From assembly GCA_023391275.1 (NCBI GenBank), contig JAEWBE010000127.1:1-64000 (forward strand): a stretch of 64,000 nucleotides of DNA, in the 5' to 3' direction. The position numbers and the translations under genes are program-made. The notes beneath the pieces were generated by a model that searched no databases, had not been told where the DNA came from, and was given only the letters and a program-made list of their open reading frames with translations. Of the stretch, positions 51,572 to 60,540 are shown piece after piece. The stretch's first letter is position 1, and every line of letters starts with the position of its first letter. Origin of the DNA: Bacillota bacterium. Its GTDB lineage: Bacteria > Bacillota > Clostridia > Oscillospirales > Acutalibacteraceae.

Positions 51572-52864
51572 ATGAGTCGCTCATCTAAGATTTACGCTTA
51601 TTTCATTTCAATAATCGGACTTTCTTTAGGCTCATATTGTGCTTATTCATACATAGCATCCATCGTGACCTGTGCCAATCCCTCAGGGGAATTAGCGCAG
51701 TTCGGCGTTCTTTGGCTTCTATACATTGTTTGCCGCTGTTTCCCGATTTATATTCGGGATGATTATGCAATCGATATGTCTTTTATCTGCAATCTGGCTA
51801 TCATTTTATGTAAAGGGCCGTTTGCGGCAGCCACCATGGTTTTGGTCAGCACCCCTTTCATTATTGAGCCGTCCCCGACGGAGGACAAACGATTTGTGCA
51901 TATTTTAAACACACCGCCGATTAAAACAGCATTTAATGCAGGAAACTATGTGATTTCTGTTTTTATTGCCGGATCCTTATATAGGATTACCGGCGGTTCG
52001 GTTGGGGTGCTTACTTTACCTACGATTATTCTGCCCGGCATTATAGCGGCGCTTGCCTTCTTCTTACTGAACGGCGGGATTCTTTTACTGCTGTTTTCTT
52101 TCATGGAAGGCGTTCCGTTTTTTCCGGCTTTTCTTAAAACCTTCATCGAATTTTTACCGAATATTGCAACATCAACGCCCATCGGCTATTTTATTGCGAA
52201 ATTTATGCTGATGGACGGCGGGGTGTATCTGGTCCTTTTGTTCATGCTTCCGCTTATGATGGCCAGATACAGTTTTGTGCTGTATCTGGATGTAAAGAAG
52301 AATTATTATAATATGGTCAAAACGCTGACCGCCGCCCTGGAGGCGAAAGACCGGTATACAGAGGGGCATTCCCACCGTGTGGAAAGTTACGCTGAACAAA
52401 TTGCACGTAAAATGAACTGTAACTCCATTGATATTGAAAATATAAAAGTGGCCGCGCTGCTGCATGACGTGGGGAAAATCGGAATTGATGACAAAATTCT
52501 GAACAAGCCCGGCCGCCTTACTCCCGAGGAGCGGGAGATTATTATGACCCATCCGCAGATCAGCGCGAATATCCTGAAGAATGTAAAATTGAATAAGGCT
52601 GTGCGCACGGCGATACTTCATCACCATGAGCGTTACGACGGGGGCGGATACCCTGACCATACGAAAGGGAACGAGCTCCCGATCGAGGTTTATATCATCG
52701 GCCTTGCCGACGCATATGATGCCATGACCAGCAACCGGCCTTATTGCGGCAGTTTACCCATTGAAGAGGTAGTGAGAATTTTAAATGAGGAGAGCGGGAA
52801 GCAGTTTCACCCCCGGGTGGTCGCTGCTTTTCTTGAGGTCTTGCGCGAAACGGGTGCGTTTTAA
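51572..52864 (+). CDS. HD-GYP domain phosphodiesterase with membrane sensor
   Basis: Eight or so membrane helices (residues 1 to about 230) are followed by an HD-GYP domain: LLHDVGKIGIDD (metal ligands HD), then HHHERYDGGGYPD and AYDAMTSNRPY. The complete GYP motif suggests a true cyclic-di-GMP (or related dinucleotide) phosphodiesterase. Strong AAAGGGGG precedes ATG 51572. The 25-residue peptide gene and a DUF5317 gene flank it. The membrane part is likely the sensory input. Confidence 0.9.
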   Translation: MSRSSKIYAYFISIIGLSLGSYCAYSYIASIVTCANPSGELAQFGVLWLLYIVCRCFPIYIRDDYAIDMSFICNLAIILCKGPFAAATMVLVSTPFIIEPSPTEDKRFVHILNTPPIKTAFNAGNYVISVFIAGSLYRITGGSVGVLTLPTIILPGIIAALAFFLLNGGILLLLFSFMEGVPFFPAFLKTFIEFLPNIATSTPIGYFIAKFMLMDGGVYLVLLFMLPLMMARYSFVLYLDVKKNYYNMVKTLTAALEAKDRYTEGHSHRVESYAEQIARKMNCNSIDIENIKVAALLHDVGKIGIDDKILNKPGRLTPEEREIIMTHPQISANILKNVKLNKAVRTAILHHHERYDGGGYPDHTKGNELPIEVYIIGLADAYDAMTSNRPYCGSLPIEEVVRILNEESGKQFHPRVVAAFLEVLRETGAF

Positions 52865-52882
52865 GGAATATGGAGTAGTAAT

Positions 52883-53452
52883 ATGAGTTTATTTATCTTT
52901 GTGCTGGCCGGTATTCTCATCGGTGTTCTGGCAAACTGGCGGAGCGGAAGAAGAAACAGTCTGGAGGGTGTTTACGCCCTTCACGGTCTGTGGCTCCCGA
53001 TTGCGGGGTTGCTGTTGGACGGTTCGTTTTCTTATCTTCCGGACTTTACGCTGCGTCATGCGGGGATTATCACCTGTACCGGTTACCTGTGTATTTTTGC
53101 CTTTTTGTATTTAAACCGGGAAAAGAGGTTTCCTGCTATTCTGATGGCCGTCGGTTCGATGAGTAATTTTTTGGTTATCGCGGCCAACGGGTTCCGCATG
53201 CCCGTTTCTCCGGCTGCCCTTGCAATGTACCCCGGTATGACGGCGGAAGCGGTATACGCCAAAAAGGTCAACTATTTTATCGCGCAGCACGGCGCGAACC
53301 TCTATTATCTGGGGGATGTTATTCCTGTCCCGCTGCGGGCGGTGGGCGGCTTTATCAGCGTGGGGGATCTTATGCTTGGCTTTGGCCTTTTGCTCTTTAT
53401 CGTCATGGTATTTACACAGGGACGGAAAACCGATACGGTTCCGGCTGAATAG
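52883..53452 (+). CDS. DUF5317 family membrane protein
   Basis: The 189-residue protein has four to five membrane helices and the family features SLFIFVLAGILIGVLANWR, FMVIAANGFRMPVS-like (here FLVIAANGFRMPVSPAAL) and GDVIPVPL ... SVGDL. It starts 18 bases behind the HD-GYP gene, the usual pairing in Clostridia. Biochemical function not known. Confidence 0.85.
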   Translation: MSLFIFVLAGILIGVLANWRSGRRNSLEGVYALHGLWLPIAGLLLDGSFSYLPDFTLRHAGIITCTGYLCIFAFLYLNREKRFPAILMAVGSMSNFLVIAANGFRMPVSPAALAMYPGMTAEAVYAKKVNYFIAQHGANLYYLGDVIPVPLRAVGGFISVGDLMLGFGLLLFIVMVFTQGRKTDTVPAE

Positions 53453-53497
53453 AAACGCATCGGGTTAGCCAAAACGGTTTATCCGGTGCGTTTTTGG
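53453..53497 (+). terminator. Rho-independent terminator
   Basis: AAACGCATCGGG (from 53453) pairs with CCGGTGCGTTT (to 53493), then T tract. Confidence 0.75.
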
Positions 53498-53637
53498 TTG
53501 TTTCATCGTTCAGGCTGATATAAAACTTAAGTCCGACTATCGGCGGAGTATTGTTTTTTCTCTTTTTGTGGTATCATAAAAAGGTATGAAGTCATTTCGC
53601 AATCATTCCCACGTATTTTTAAAATGGAGGGATATCA

Positions 53638-54159
53638 ATGGATGCAGCGCAAAGGCGCCGGAAAATACTGGAGCTTTTGAAAGGGAGCACACAGCCCGTC
53701 AGTGCGGGTGCAATCGCAGGGCAGTTCCATGTCAGCCGTCAGATTATCGTGGGGGATATTGCATTGCTGCGCGCCGCAAACGTAAATATCTCGGCCACGC
53801 CGCGCGGCTATATTTTAATGAATCAGGATGTTGGCCCGAATGAAATAATCCGTACCATCGCGTGCCGGCACGACGACAGCAACCTTGCCGAAGAGCTTTA
53901 TACGGTTGTGGACAATGGCTGCGGGCTGATCGACGTAATTGTAGAGCACGCGGTTTACGGCCAGCTTTCCGGGCAGCTGCATATTTTTTCCCGCTACGAT
54001 GCGGACAGTTTCCTTGAAAAACTTGCGAAGGATCACGTATCCCCGCTGTGCGACTTAACAGGAGGGATTCACCTGCATACCATTTCCTGCCGTTCGGAGG
54101 CTGCTTATAAGCGGGTGCTTGAGGAATTGACAGCCAAGGGAATTTTGTTTGTCAAGTAA
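53638..54159 (+). CDS. niaR: Niacin-responsive transcriptional repressor NiaR (YrxA)
   Basis: The 173-residue protein has an HTH_11 domain (ILELLKGSTQPVSAGAIAGQ, VSRQIIVGDIALLRAA) and the 3H ligand domain with its three His in EHAVYGQ and LTGGIHLHTI. NiaR represses NAD biosynthesis and niacin uptake when nicotinic acid is present. It precedes the niacin transporter NiaX at 54256, which has a promoter and dyad in between. GGAGGGATATCA precedes the ATG. Confidence 0.92.
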   Translation: MDAAQRRRKILELLKGSTQPVSAGAIAGQFHVSRQIIVGDIALLRAANVNISATPRGYILMNQDVGPNEIIRTIACRHDDSNLAEELYTVVDNGCGLIDVIVEHAVYGQLSGQLHIFSRYDADSFLEKLAKDHVSPLCDLTGGIHLHTISCRSEAAYKRVLEELTAKGILFVK

Positions 54160-54167
54160 ATTTACAC

Positions 54168-54196
54168 TTGACATTTCCGCGCTTTATCTTTACAAT
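54168..54196 (+). promoter_or_regulatory. niaX promoter
   Basis: TTGACA (54168-54173), 17-base spacer, TACAAT (54191-54196). It starts just behind the niaR stop codon. Confidence 0.8.
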
Positions 54197-54207
54197 AGTC
54201 ATGATAA

Positions 54208-54219
54208 GTGTCAAGACAC
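54208..54219. promoter_or_regulatory. Candidate NiaR operator
   Basis: GTGTC-AA-GACAC is a perfect 5+5 dyad directly downstream of the predicted niaX transcription start. A related half-site, ACTTGACA, overlaps the -35. Position and neighbours suggest NiaR binding; consensus match was not computed. Confidence 0.6.
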
Positions 54220-54255
54220 ATGACAATATATAATTATTGTTGGAAGGCGCAGAAT

Positions 54256-54840
54256 ATGAAACGAGAAAATGGTTTGATTAAGCTGGTAATTGCGGCGCTG
54301 CTGATTGCGATTGCAATTATTATTCCGATGTTTTTTCCGAAGATTATTATAGGACCGGCCTCGTTTACACTGGCAAGTCACGTTCCGGTTATGATTGCCC
54401 TGTTTATTTCTCCCATGGTTGCGGTTGCGGTTGCCATTGGGAGCACGGTCGGCTTTTTCTTTGCCGGTTTCCCGGTTGTCGTTGTTTTGCGCGCACTGAG
54501 CCATGTGCTCTTTGTAACGGCGGGGGCGCTGATTCTGAAGTACCGCCCCGGCATACTGCGCTCGGTTTTTGGCACGTCGCTGTTTGGCCTGCTGCTCGCG
54601 CTGATTCACGCGGTGGGCGAGGTTGCCGCCGTTACGCTGTTCTATATGCAGTCTGGTGTTTCACTCGGCAGTGTAAAGGGCGGATTTGGTTTTTCCGTGC
54701 TGCTGCTGGTTGGCGTGGGTACCCTTGTGCACAGCATGGTGGATTATGGGATTGCTTTGTTTGTCTGGCGGCCGCTGCTGCACATCATCCGTTTCCCGGT
54801 GAACGCGCGTGTTTTGCCGGTGCGCAGACCTGCACAGTAA
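54256..54840 (+). CDS. niaX: Niacin ECF transporter substrate-binding protein NiaX
   Basis: The 194-residue protein has five to six membrane helices and the ECF S-component N-terminal pattern LIKLVIAALLIAIAIIIPMF with GPASFTLASHVPVMIALF, as known for NiaX. It would bind niacin and dock on a shared energising EcfAA'T module encoded elsewhere. ATG 54256 follows GGAAGGCG; the frame is open to 54208 but that would cover the operator. Gene order and dyad link it to NiaR. Confidence 0.9.
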   Translation: MKRENGLIKLVIAALLIAIAIIIPMFFPKIIIGPASFTLASHVPVMIALFISPMVAVAVAIGSTVGFFFAGFPVVVVLRALSHVLFVTAGALILKYRPGILRSVFGTSLFGLLLALIHAVGEVAAVTLFYMQSGVSLGSVKGGFGFSVLLLVGVGTLVHSMVDYGIALFVWRPLLHIIRFPVNARVLPVRRPAQ

Positions 54841-54872
54841 GCGCACGGGCCGTTTCTCTTGATACATAATCG

Positions 54873-54906
54873 AAATGCATTCCTTTTCCGGGATGCATTT
54901 TTTTGT
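54873..54906 (+). terminator. Rho-independent terminator
   Basis: AAATGCATTCC (54873-54883) pairs with GGGATGCATTT (to about 54900), followed by T6. It ends niaX. Confidence 0.85.
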
Positions 54907-55053
54907 TGTAATAATATTTCTGAATAGTTTTAATATGCAGGAGAAGAATAACCATAAAATTACATAAAATCCAGATACAGAGCCGATAAAGCATTTTTAA
55001 CAAAAAGATTTAGGTACTCTTGGATATGTTCTTATAATTTTATATTAAATTTA

Positions 55054-55085
55054 TTGACAGCGTGTGACGAAAGAAGTAGTATAAT
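55054..55085 (+). promoter_or_regulatory. Probable promoter of the Ech hydrogenase operon
   Basis: TTGACA (55054-55059) and TATAAT (55080-55085) are both perfect but 20 bases apart, longer than the normal 17. Such spacing usually makes a promoter weak without an activator. No other feature was seen in the 54907-55141 gap besides the ribosome site GAGGGGG before 55142. Confidence 0.55.
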
Positions 55086-55141
55086 GAAATCACACATTGA
55101 TTGTGGGAAAACTTCAGTCAAATTAACGAGGGGGTATCCAT

Positions 55142-57055
55142 TTGCCAGTCATTGCATTCCTGATTTGTTTCCCTTTTCTCGCGGCAGTCGTTCTGTCGTT
55201 TATGAGAAAACACGGGAAAGCGAGAAAATATTTTATTTTCACCTGCTGTGTTTTGATTGTTGCAGCAGTCCTTTATTTTGTTACCGGGGCCTTGCTTTCG
55301 GGACAAAATACAGTTTTCCTGACCGAAACACACCCGGTTGATACTTTGATGCTGATTGCGGAACTCGCAATTATGGGACTTGTCATTTATTATGGTGTCA
55401 AGTATAAAAAGTATTACGTCGCATTGCTTTCCGTTGCTCAAACCGGCCTGATTTCCTGGCTTGAGTTGTCGGGGGGAAGCGAAATTGAAGGAACCCATAT
55501 TGCCGCTGACAAGCTCACCGTCGTGATGTGCCTGATTATCGGTGTTGTGGGCGTGCTGATCTGTGTTTATGCCGTGGGTTACATGAAGGATTATCATGCG
55601 CATCACACGGAATTTAAGGACAGGCGCGCCTTCTTTTTTGCCATGCTGTTTGTATTTTTGGGGGCCATGTTCGGCCTGGTATTCTCCAGCAATTTGACAT
55701 GGATTTATTTTTTCTGGGAGATTACAAGCATCTGCTCCTTCCTGCTGATCGGGTACAACCGTACCACCGAGGCAATGAACAATTCGTTTAAAGCACTCTG
55801 GATGAACCTGCTGGGCGGCCTTGGGTTTGCGGTCGCAATCGTGTACTGCGCCAAAAATCTGAAGGTGGTTGAACTTGAAAAGCTGGTCGCCATGGGCACC
55901 GGAACACAGGTGGCCCTGATTCCCGTCATCCTGCTTGCTTTCGCGGGTCTGACCAAAAGCGCGCAGCTTCCTTTTTCGGGCTGGCTTTTGGGCGCGATGG
56001 TCGCACCGACTCCAACTTCCGCGCTGCTTCACTCGGCAACCATGGTAAAAGCGGGCGTTTACCTGATTATTCGCCTTGCTCCCGCATTAAGCGGAAATCT
56101 TGCCGGTTCCATGGTAACGACCATAGGCGGTTTTACTTTCTTTATGACCTCTCTGCTTGCCATTTCGCAAAGCGACGGCAAGAAAGTGCTGGCGTATTCC
56201 ACTATCTCCAATTTGGGGCTGATTACTGCCTGTGCCGGCGTCGGCCGGCATGAGGCCGTTTGGGCAGGGGTACTTCTCATGATGTTCCACGCGGTGTCCA
56301 AGTCATTGATGTTCCTTTCTGTCGGCGCGGTGGAAAACAGTACCGGCAGCCGCAATATTGAAGACATGCACGGCTTGATTGTTAAGCTGCCGGAACTTGC
56401 GTTTGTTATGATTGTCGGCATCGCCGGCATGTTCCTTGCGCCGTTCGGCATGCTGATTTCAAAGTGGGCCGCTCTGAAGGCTTTTGTTGACTCCAAAAGT
56501 GTAATGCTTGTTATTTTCCTTGTTTTCGGCAGTGCATCCACGCTTTTTTATTGGACAAAATGGTTGGGAAAACTGGTGGCGATGATACATAACTCTGAGC
56601 GCCTGCCAAATACTACAAAGGGCAGCGAATGGTTCTCCCTGATTTCTCAGGCGTTTATTATGATCGCGCTCGTCATTTCCTTCCCTGTGGTTTCAACGTA
56701 TCTGGTTGAACCTTTCCTTGAAGATATGTTTCACGATGCGGTTCCCGCCATTATCAGCAGCGGCAACATGAATATTATGCTGATGATGCTCTGCGTGATC
56801 GTTATTCTTCCGATTGCCGTGCGTCTGCTTACTTTCGGCAAAAAGAAAAAGATCGTAATGTCCTACATGGGCGGCGGGAATACCGGAGACGACCGCTCCT
56901 TTGTGGACTCCTTCGGTGATACAAAGCAGATGTACCTTGCCAACTGGTACATGGAGGATTATTTTGGGGAAGGCAAGCTGCTCACACCCTCCGTTGTGCT
57001 TTCCGCAGCGGGCATCATTATTATGATGATTGTTACGATTGGGGGTGCGCTCTGA
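55142..57055 (+). CDS. echA: Ech-type hydrogenase membrane subunit EchA (NuoL/HyfB-like)
   Basis: A 637-residue protein of about 14-16 membrane helices from the NuoL/MrpA ion-pumping antiporter family, with the proton-conducting core (LTKSAQLPFSGWLLGAMVAPTPTSALLHSATMV read over its usual spacing) and ITSICSFLLIGYNR. Start TTG 55142 behind GAGGGGG. It is the first gene of an ech operon and should move H+ or Na+ across the membrane when the hydrogenase turns over. Confidence 0.93.
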   Translation: MPVIAFLICFPFLAAVVLSFMRKHGKARKYFIFTCCVLIVAAVLYFVTGALLSGQNTVFLTETHPVDTLMLIAELAIMGLVIYYGVKYKKYYVALLSVAQTGLISWLELSGGSEIEGTHIAADKLTVVMCLIIGVVGVLICVYAVGYMKDYHAHHTEFKDRRAFFFAMLFVFLGAMFGLVFSSNLTWIYFFWEITSICSFLLIGYNRTTEAMNNSFKALWMNLLGGLGFAVAIVYCAKNLKVVELEKLVAMGTGTQVALIPVILLAFAGLTKSAQLPFSGWLLGAMVAPTPTSALLHSATMVKAGVYLIIRLAPALSGNLAGSMVTTIGGFTFFMTSLLAISQSDGKKVLAYSTISNLGLITACAGVGRHEAVWAGVLLMMFHAVSKSLMFLSVGAVENSTGSRNIEDMHGLIVKLPELAFVMIVGIAGMFLAPFGMLISKWAALKAFVDSKSVMLVIFLVFGSASTLFYWTKWLGKLVAMIHNSERLPNTTKGSEWFSLISQAFIMIALVISFPVVSTYLVEPFLEDMFHDAVPAIISSGNMNIMLMMLCVIVILPIAVRLLTFGKKKKIVMSYMGGGNTGDDRSFVDSFGDTKQMYLANWYMEDYFGEGKLLTPSVVLSAAGIIIMMIVTIGGAL

Positions 57056-57924
57056 TGAATATCTCCGTTGTTGCCGTAGTGCTTTACCTGCTGCTCGGCC
57101 CGGTGGTCGGCGGCTTTCTGGCCGGATTTGACCGTAAAATTACCGCAAGGATGCAGGGCAGGCAGGGGCCTTCGCTGCTCCAGCCGTTCTATGACCTGTT
57201 TAAGCTGTTCAGCAAACAGACTGTTGTCGTAAATAACGTTCAGGACTTTTTGGTGTGCGGTTTTCTTGTATTTATTGTTTTCACCGGCTGCCTTTTCTTT
57301 TCCGGCGGCGACCTGCTGCTGGTGTTTTTCGCACTGACCCTCGCTGGGATTTTCTTCATCATGTCCGCCTGTTCGGCCAATTCGCCTTACAGCTCCATGG
57401 GCGCCCAGAGGGAACTGATGCAGATGATGGCGTACGAGCCGATGGTGCTGCTGGTTGCAATCGGATTCTATATTGTAACCGGGAGCTTCGCCGTAAATGA
57501 TATTATCGCTTCCAGTCATGTTCCTGCCATTGCGTATATGCCGGGTATTTTCATCGGATTTTTGTGGGTGCTTGTAATCAAATTCCGCAAATCTCCGTTT
57601 GACCTGAGCACCACGCACCACGCGCACCAGGAAATGGTCAAGGGCCTTACCACGGAGCTTTCCGGCAACATCCTTGCGCTGGTCGAGCTTTCCCACTGGT
57701 ATGAAAATGTATTCCTGCTGGGAATCGTGGGCCTTTTTGTCATGACTTCCGATTGGTGGAGCGGTCTTATCGCGGTTGTGGTGTGTGTGTTCTCTTATTT
57801 CTCTGAAATTCTTGTGGATAACACATTCCCCCGTGTCAAATGGGAGCTTATGCTGAAATCAACATGGATCATCACGCTGGTTACCGGGGTAATCAATTTG
57901 CTGATTCTTACTTTAATCAAATAG
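57055..57924 (+). CDS. echB: Ech-type hydrogenase membrane subunit EchB (NuoH/HyfC-like)
   Basis: A 289-residue membrane protein of the NuoH family: GPVVGGFLAGFDRKITARMQGRQGPS, GAQRELMQMMAYEPMVLL and KSPFDLSTTHHAHQE (in pieces). It anchors the soluble catalytic subunits and carries the ion-path entry. It starts on the last base of the echA stop and is followed after 14 bases by echC. Confidence 0.94.
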   Translation: MNISVVAVVLYLLLGPVVGGFLAGFDRKITARMQGRQGPSLLQPFYDLFKLFSKQTVVVNNVQDFLVCGFLVFIVFTGCLFFSGGDLLLVFFALTLAGIFFIMSACSANSPYSSMGAQRELMQMMAYEPMVLLVAIGFYIVTGSFAVNDIIASSHVPAIAYMPGIFIGFLWVLVIKFRKSPFDLSTTHHAHQEMVKGLTTELSGNILALVELSHWYENVFLLGIVGLFVMTSDWWSGLIAVVVCVFSYFSEILVDNTFPRVKWELMLKSTWIITLVTGVINLLILTLIK

Positions 57925-57938
57925 GAGGCGGGCAATCA

Positions 57939-58379
57939 ATGTTAAAAGTATCAAAATCACCGTGGCTTTTACACTATGACGGTTCAAGCTGCAACGGCTG
58001 TGACATCGAGGTGCTTGCCTGCTTAACGCCGATTTACGACGTTGAACGCTTTGGGGTCATTAATACCGGCAATCCGAAACATGCCGATATTTTCCTCATT
58101 ACGGGCGGCATCAATAAACAGAACGAGCCTGTGGTAAAACAGATATACGCGCAGATGCCAAATCCGAAAGTGGTGGTCGCAGTTGGAATCTGTGCCTGCA
58201 ACGGCGGAATTTTCAAGGACTGCTACAACATTCTTGGCGGTGTGGACACGGTTCTTCCGGTGGATATTTATGTTCCCGGCTGTGCCGCAAGGCCGGAAGC
58301 GATTATTGACGGGGTGGTCAAAGCGATTGCGCTGCTCGATGAAAAACGGAAGACATTAAGAAAGGGAGCGACGGAATGA
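57939..58379 (+). CDS. echC: Ech-type hydrogenase small subunit EchC (NuoB-like)
   Basis: The 146-residue protein has the four cysteines for the proximal 4Fe-4S cluster: DGSSCNGCDIE, VGICACNGGIF and YVPGCAARPEA. It takes electrons toward the NiFe site in EchE. ATG 57939 is preceded by AGGAGGCGGG; the longer frame from 57840 lies inside echB and is not real. The stop overlaps echD by four bases. Confidence 0.94.
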   Translation: MLKVSKSPWLLHYDGSSCNGCDIEVLACLTPIYDVERFGVINTGNPKHADIFLITGGINKQNEPVVKQIYAQMPNPKVVVAVGICACNGGIFKDCYNILGGVDTVLPVDIYVPGCAARPEAIIDGVVKAIALLDEKRKTLRKGATE

Positions 58380-58711
58380 CGGACGGACAAATGATCAGTA
58401 TCGGCCCGGGCGACCTTGTGCCGGGCGTGCTTCAGATGAAACACGACGGTTACCGTTTGGTGCAGATTTGTGCGACCAGGACCAAAACGGGCTATGAATT
58501 GGATTATTCTTTTGCGAAGGAATACACTCTTGTGGATATGCGTCTTGAAATCGCGGAAGATACCGAAATCATGAGTATCAGTAATATTTTTGAACCGGCA
58601 TTTCTTTACGAAAATGAAATTGTCGATTTGTTTGGCGTGAAGATCAACCTGATTTCTATAGATTACAAGGGCAATCTGTATCGGATTGAAAAGAAGACGC
58701 CCTTTAAATAA
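58376..58711 (+). CDS. echD: Ech-type hydrogenase subunit EchD (NuoC-like)
   Basis: A short 111-residue NuoC-type protein (LEIAEDTEIMSISNIFEPAFLYENEIVDLFGVKI in pieces). It lacks cofactor motifs, as expected, and fills the structural role between large subunit and membrane module. It overlaps echC by the ATGA sequence and lies 15 bases before echE. Confidence 0.9.
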   Translation: MTDGQMISIGPGDLVPGVLQMKHDGYRLVQICATRTKTGYELDYSFAKEYTLVDMRLEIAEDTEIMSISNIFEPAFLYENEIVDLFGVKINLISIDYKGNLYRIEKKTPFK

Positions 58712-58726
58712 AGGAGGAGTACACCG

Positions 58727-59806
58727 ATGTCTACCCGAAGCGTAGTACCGTTTGGGCCGCAGCACCCGGTTTTACCGGAGCCGATTCATCTTGATCTTGT
58801 GCTTGAGGATGAAAAGGTGGTTGAGGCTGTTCCGTCCATCGGGTTTGTTCACCGCGGGCTGGAAAAGCTTGTGGAGAAAAAAGATTTTAACGAATATGTT
58901 TATGTTGCGGAGCGCATCTGCGGAATATGCAGCTTTATGCACGGTATGGGTTACTGCGAGGCCGTGGAACATATTATGAATATCGAGGTTCCGGAGCGCG
59001 CAAAATATCTGCGGACAATCTGGAGCGAAATGTCGCGTATTCACAGCCACCTTCTTTGGCTTGGGCTTCTTGCCGACGGGTTCGGTTTTGAAAGCCTGTT
59101 CATGCAAAGCTGGCGCATGCGTGAAAAAATACTGGATATGTTTGAATATTCAACCGGCGGCCGCGTGATTTTCTCGGTCAATAAAATCGGCGGGCAGCGC
59201 AAGGATATGCCGAATGATATGATCGCCGGTTTTGTTGCCATGTTTGACGAAATGGAAAAAGAACTTCGTTCGATGACAAAAACTTTTCTGGATGATTATG
59301 GAGTTAATTCCCGCTTAAGGGATGTCGGCTTCCTGACCAAACAGCAGGCGCACGACCTTGGCGCGGTCGGCCCGTTCATGCGCGCGAGCGGCATTGCAAT
59401 TGACACCCGGAAAAAGGGTTATGCTGCCTACCCGAACATCGATTTTGAACCGATCACCAGCACGGTGGGCGACAGCTACGCCCGCACCGATGTGCGTATC
59501 CATGAAATATTCCAGTCAATAGATATCATCCGTCAGGCCGCCGCTAAAATTCCGGACGGTGAGGTTGCCGCTCCGGTGAAGGGTTTTCCAACTGGGGAAT
59601 ACCTTATGCGCGTGGAACAGCCGCGCGGCGAGGCCGTATATTACGTGAAATCCAACGGTACCAAATTCCTTGACCGTGTGCGCGTGCGCACTCCCACCTT
59701 CGCCAATCTGCCCGGCATGCTCGAAACCTTAAAAGGCTGCCAGCTTGCGGATGTCCCGCTTTTGATTTTGACGATTGATCCGTGCATCAGCTGCACCGAA
59801 AGGTAG
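58727..59806 (+). CDS. echE: Ech-type [NiFe]-hydrogenase large subunit EchE
   Basis: The 359-residue catalytic subunit has both Ni-ligand motifs: N-terminal ERICGICSFMHG (CxxC) and C-terminal LTIDPCISCTER (CxxC). These show a true NiFe hydrogenase, unlike NuoD of complex I. The protein ends three residues behind the last Cys, so there is no C-terminal extension to be cut off. It makes or uses H2 and exchanges electrons with ferredoxin through EchF and EchC. GGAGGAG precedes the ATG. Confidence 0.96.
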   Translation: MSTRSVVPFGPQHPVLPEPIHLDLVLEDEKVVEAVPSIGFVHRGLEKLVEKKDFNEYVYVAERICGICSFMHGMGYCEAVEHIMNIEVPERAKYLRTIWSEMSRIHSHLLWLGLLADGFGFESLFMQSWRMREKILDMFEYSTGGRVIFSVNKIGGQRKDMPNDMIAGFVAMFDEMEKELRSMTKTFLDDYGVNSRLRDVGFLTKQQAHDLGAVGPFMRASGIAIDTRKKGYAAYPNIDFEPITSTVGDSYARTDVRIHEIFQSIDIIRQAAAKIPDGEVAAPVKGFPTGEYLMRVEQPRGEAVYYVKSNGTKFLDRVRVRTPTFANLPGMLETLKGCQLADVPLLILTIDPCISCTER

Positions 59807-59816
59807 GGAATCCATT

Positions 59817-60206
59817 ATGAATATCATGTCATTTACGAAAACAGCGATGAAAAACCTTTTTTCAACTCCTGCCACAAGAATGTATCCCCAGCAGCCACGG
59901 GAATACCCGCAGCGTACCAGGGGCCATGTGGAAATCGATATGAACACCTGCGTGCTTTGCGGGCTTTGCTCCAAAAAATGCCCGGCGGACGCCATTGTTG
60001 TTGACCGCGCGGCGGGAACCTGGTCGATTGAGCGCTTCGGGTGCATTCAGTGTAACAGCTGTGTGGAGAGCTGCCCGAAGAAAAGCCTGACCATGGGCCA
60101 GACCTACTCACAGCCGGCGGCGGAAAAGAAGAGGGATACTTATCAGAAGCCGCAGGAGCCTCCAAAGGAAACAGTGGAACAGAAAGGAACAGAAACCCAT
60201 GCATGA
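59817..60206 (+). CDS. echF: Ech-type hydrogenase ferredoxin subunit EchF
   Basis: A 129-residue protein with two 4Fe-4S motifs: CVLCGLCSKKCP and CIQCNSCVESCP, near residues 45-90. A Lys/Glu/Pro-rich tail of about 35 residues follows. It takes electrons from soluble ferredoxin. The start 59817 leaves 10 bases after echE. The stop overlaps hypA by eight bases, so ech and hyp genes form one operon. Confidence 0.93.
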   Translation: MNIMSFTKTAMKNLFSTPATRMYPQQPREYPQRTRGHVEIDMNTCVLCGLCSKKCPADAIVVDRAAGTWSIERFGCIQCNSCVESCPKKSLTMGQTYSQPAAEKKRDTYQKPQEPPKETVEQKGTETHA

Positions 60207-60540
60207 TTATCATGAAGCGATGCATATTATCGAATACGCCACAGAACAGGCCAAAAAAGAGCAAAAAGACAAGGTGGCGAAAATTCACCTCGTAATCGGC
60301 GACAGTTCCAGCTATTCGGCTGACAGCATCCGTATGTACCTGGAACAGAACTGGGACGGAACGGTTTGTGAGGGTGCGGAGCTTTGCGTGCGCCCGGTCA
60401 AAACGATGCTTCGCTGCCCCAAATGCGGAGCCATGTTTGAGCGTAAACCTTTTCATTACGAGTGTCCCCAGTGCGGAGCGGAGGGTGAACCCAGCGAAAT
60501 CGGAAAAGAAATGGAAATTGAGGGCCTTGAGTTCGCATGA
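60199..60540 (+). CDS. hypA: Hydrogenase nickel chaperone HypA
   Basis: The 113-residue protein begins MHD (nickel-binding His2; the next residue is Asp instead of the usual Glu) and has a zinc site with CPKCG and CPQCG around residues 73-95. It delivers nickel to the hydrogenase large subunit. It overlaps the stop of echF and its own stop overlaps hypF (ATGA). Confidence 0.93.
   Translation: MHDYHEAMHIIEYATEQAKKEQKDKVAKIHLVIGDSSSYSADSIRMYLEQNWDGTVCEGAELCVRPVKTMLRCPKCGAMFERKPFHYECPQCGAEGEPSEIGKEMEIEGLEFA

Noticed and set aside
55118..56032. 304-codon minus-strand frame opposite echA
   Set aside because: echA is strongly supported; the antisense product is polar and without motifs.
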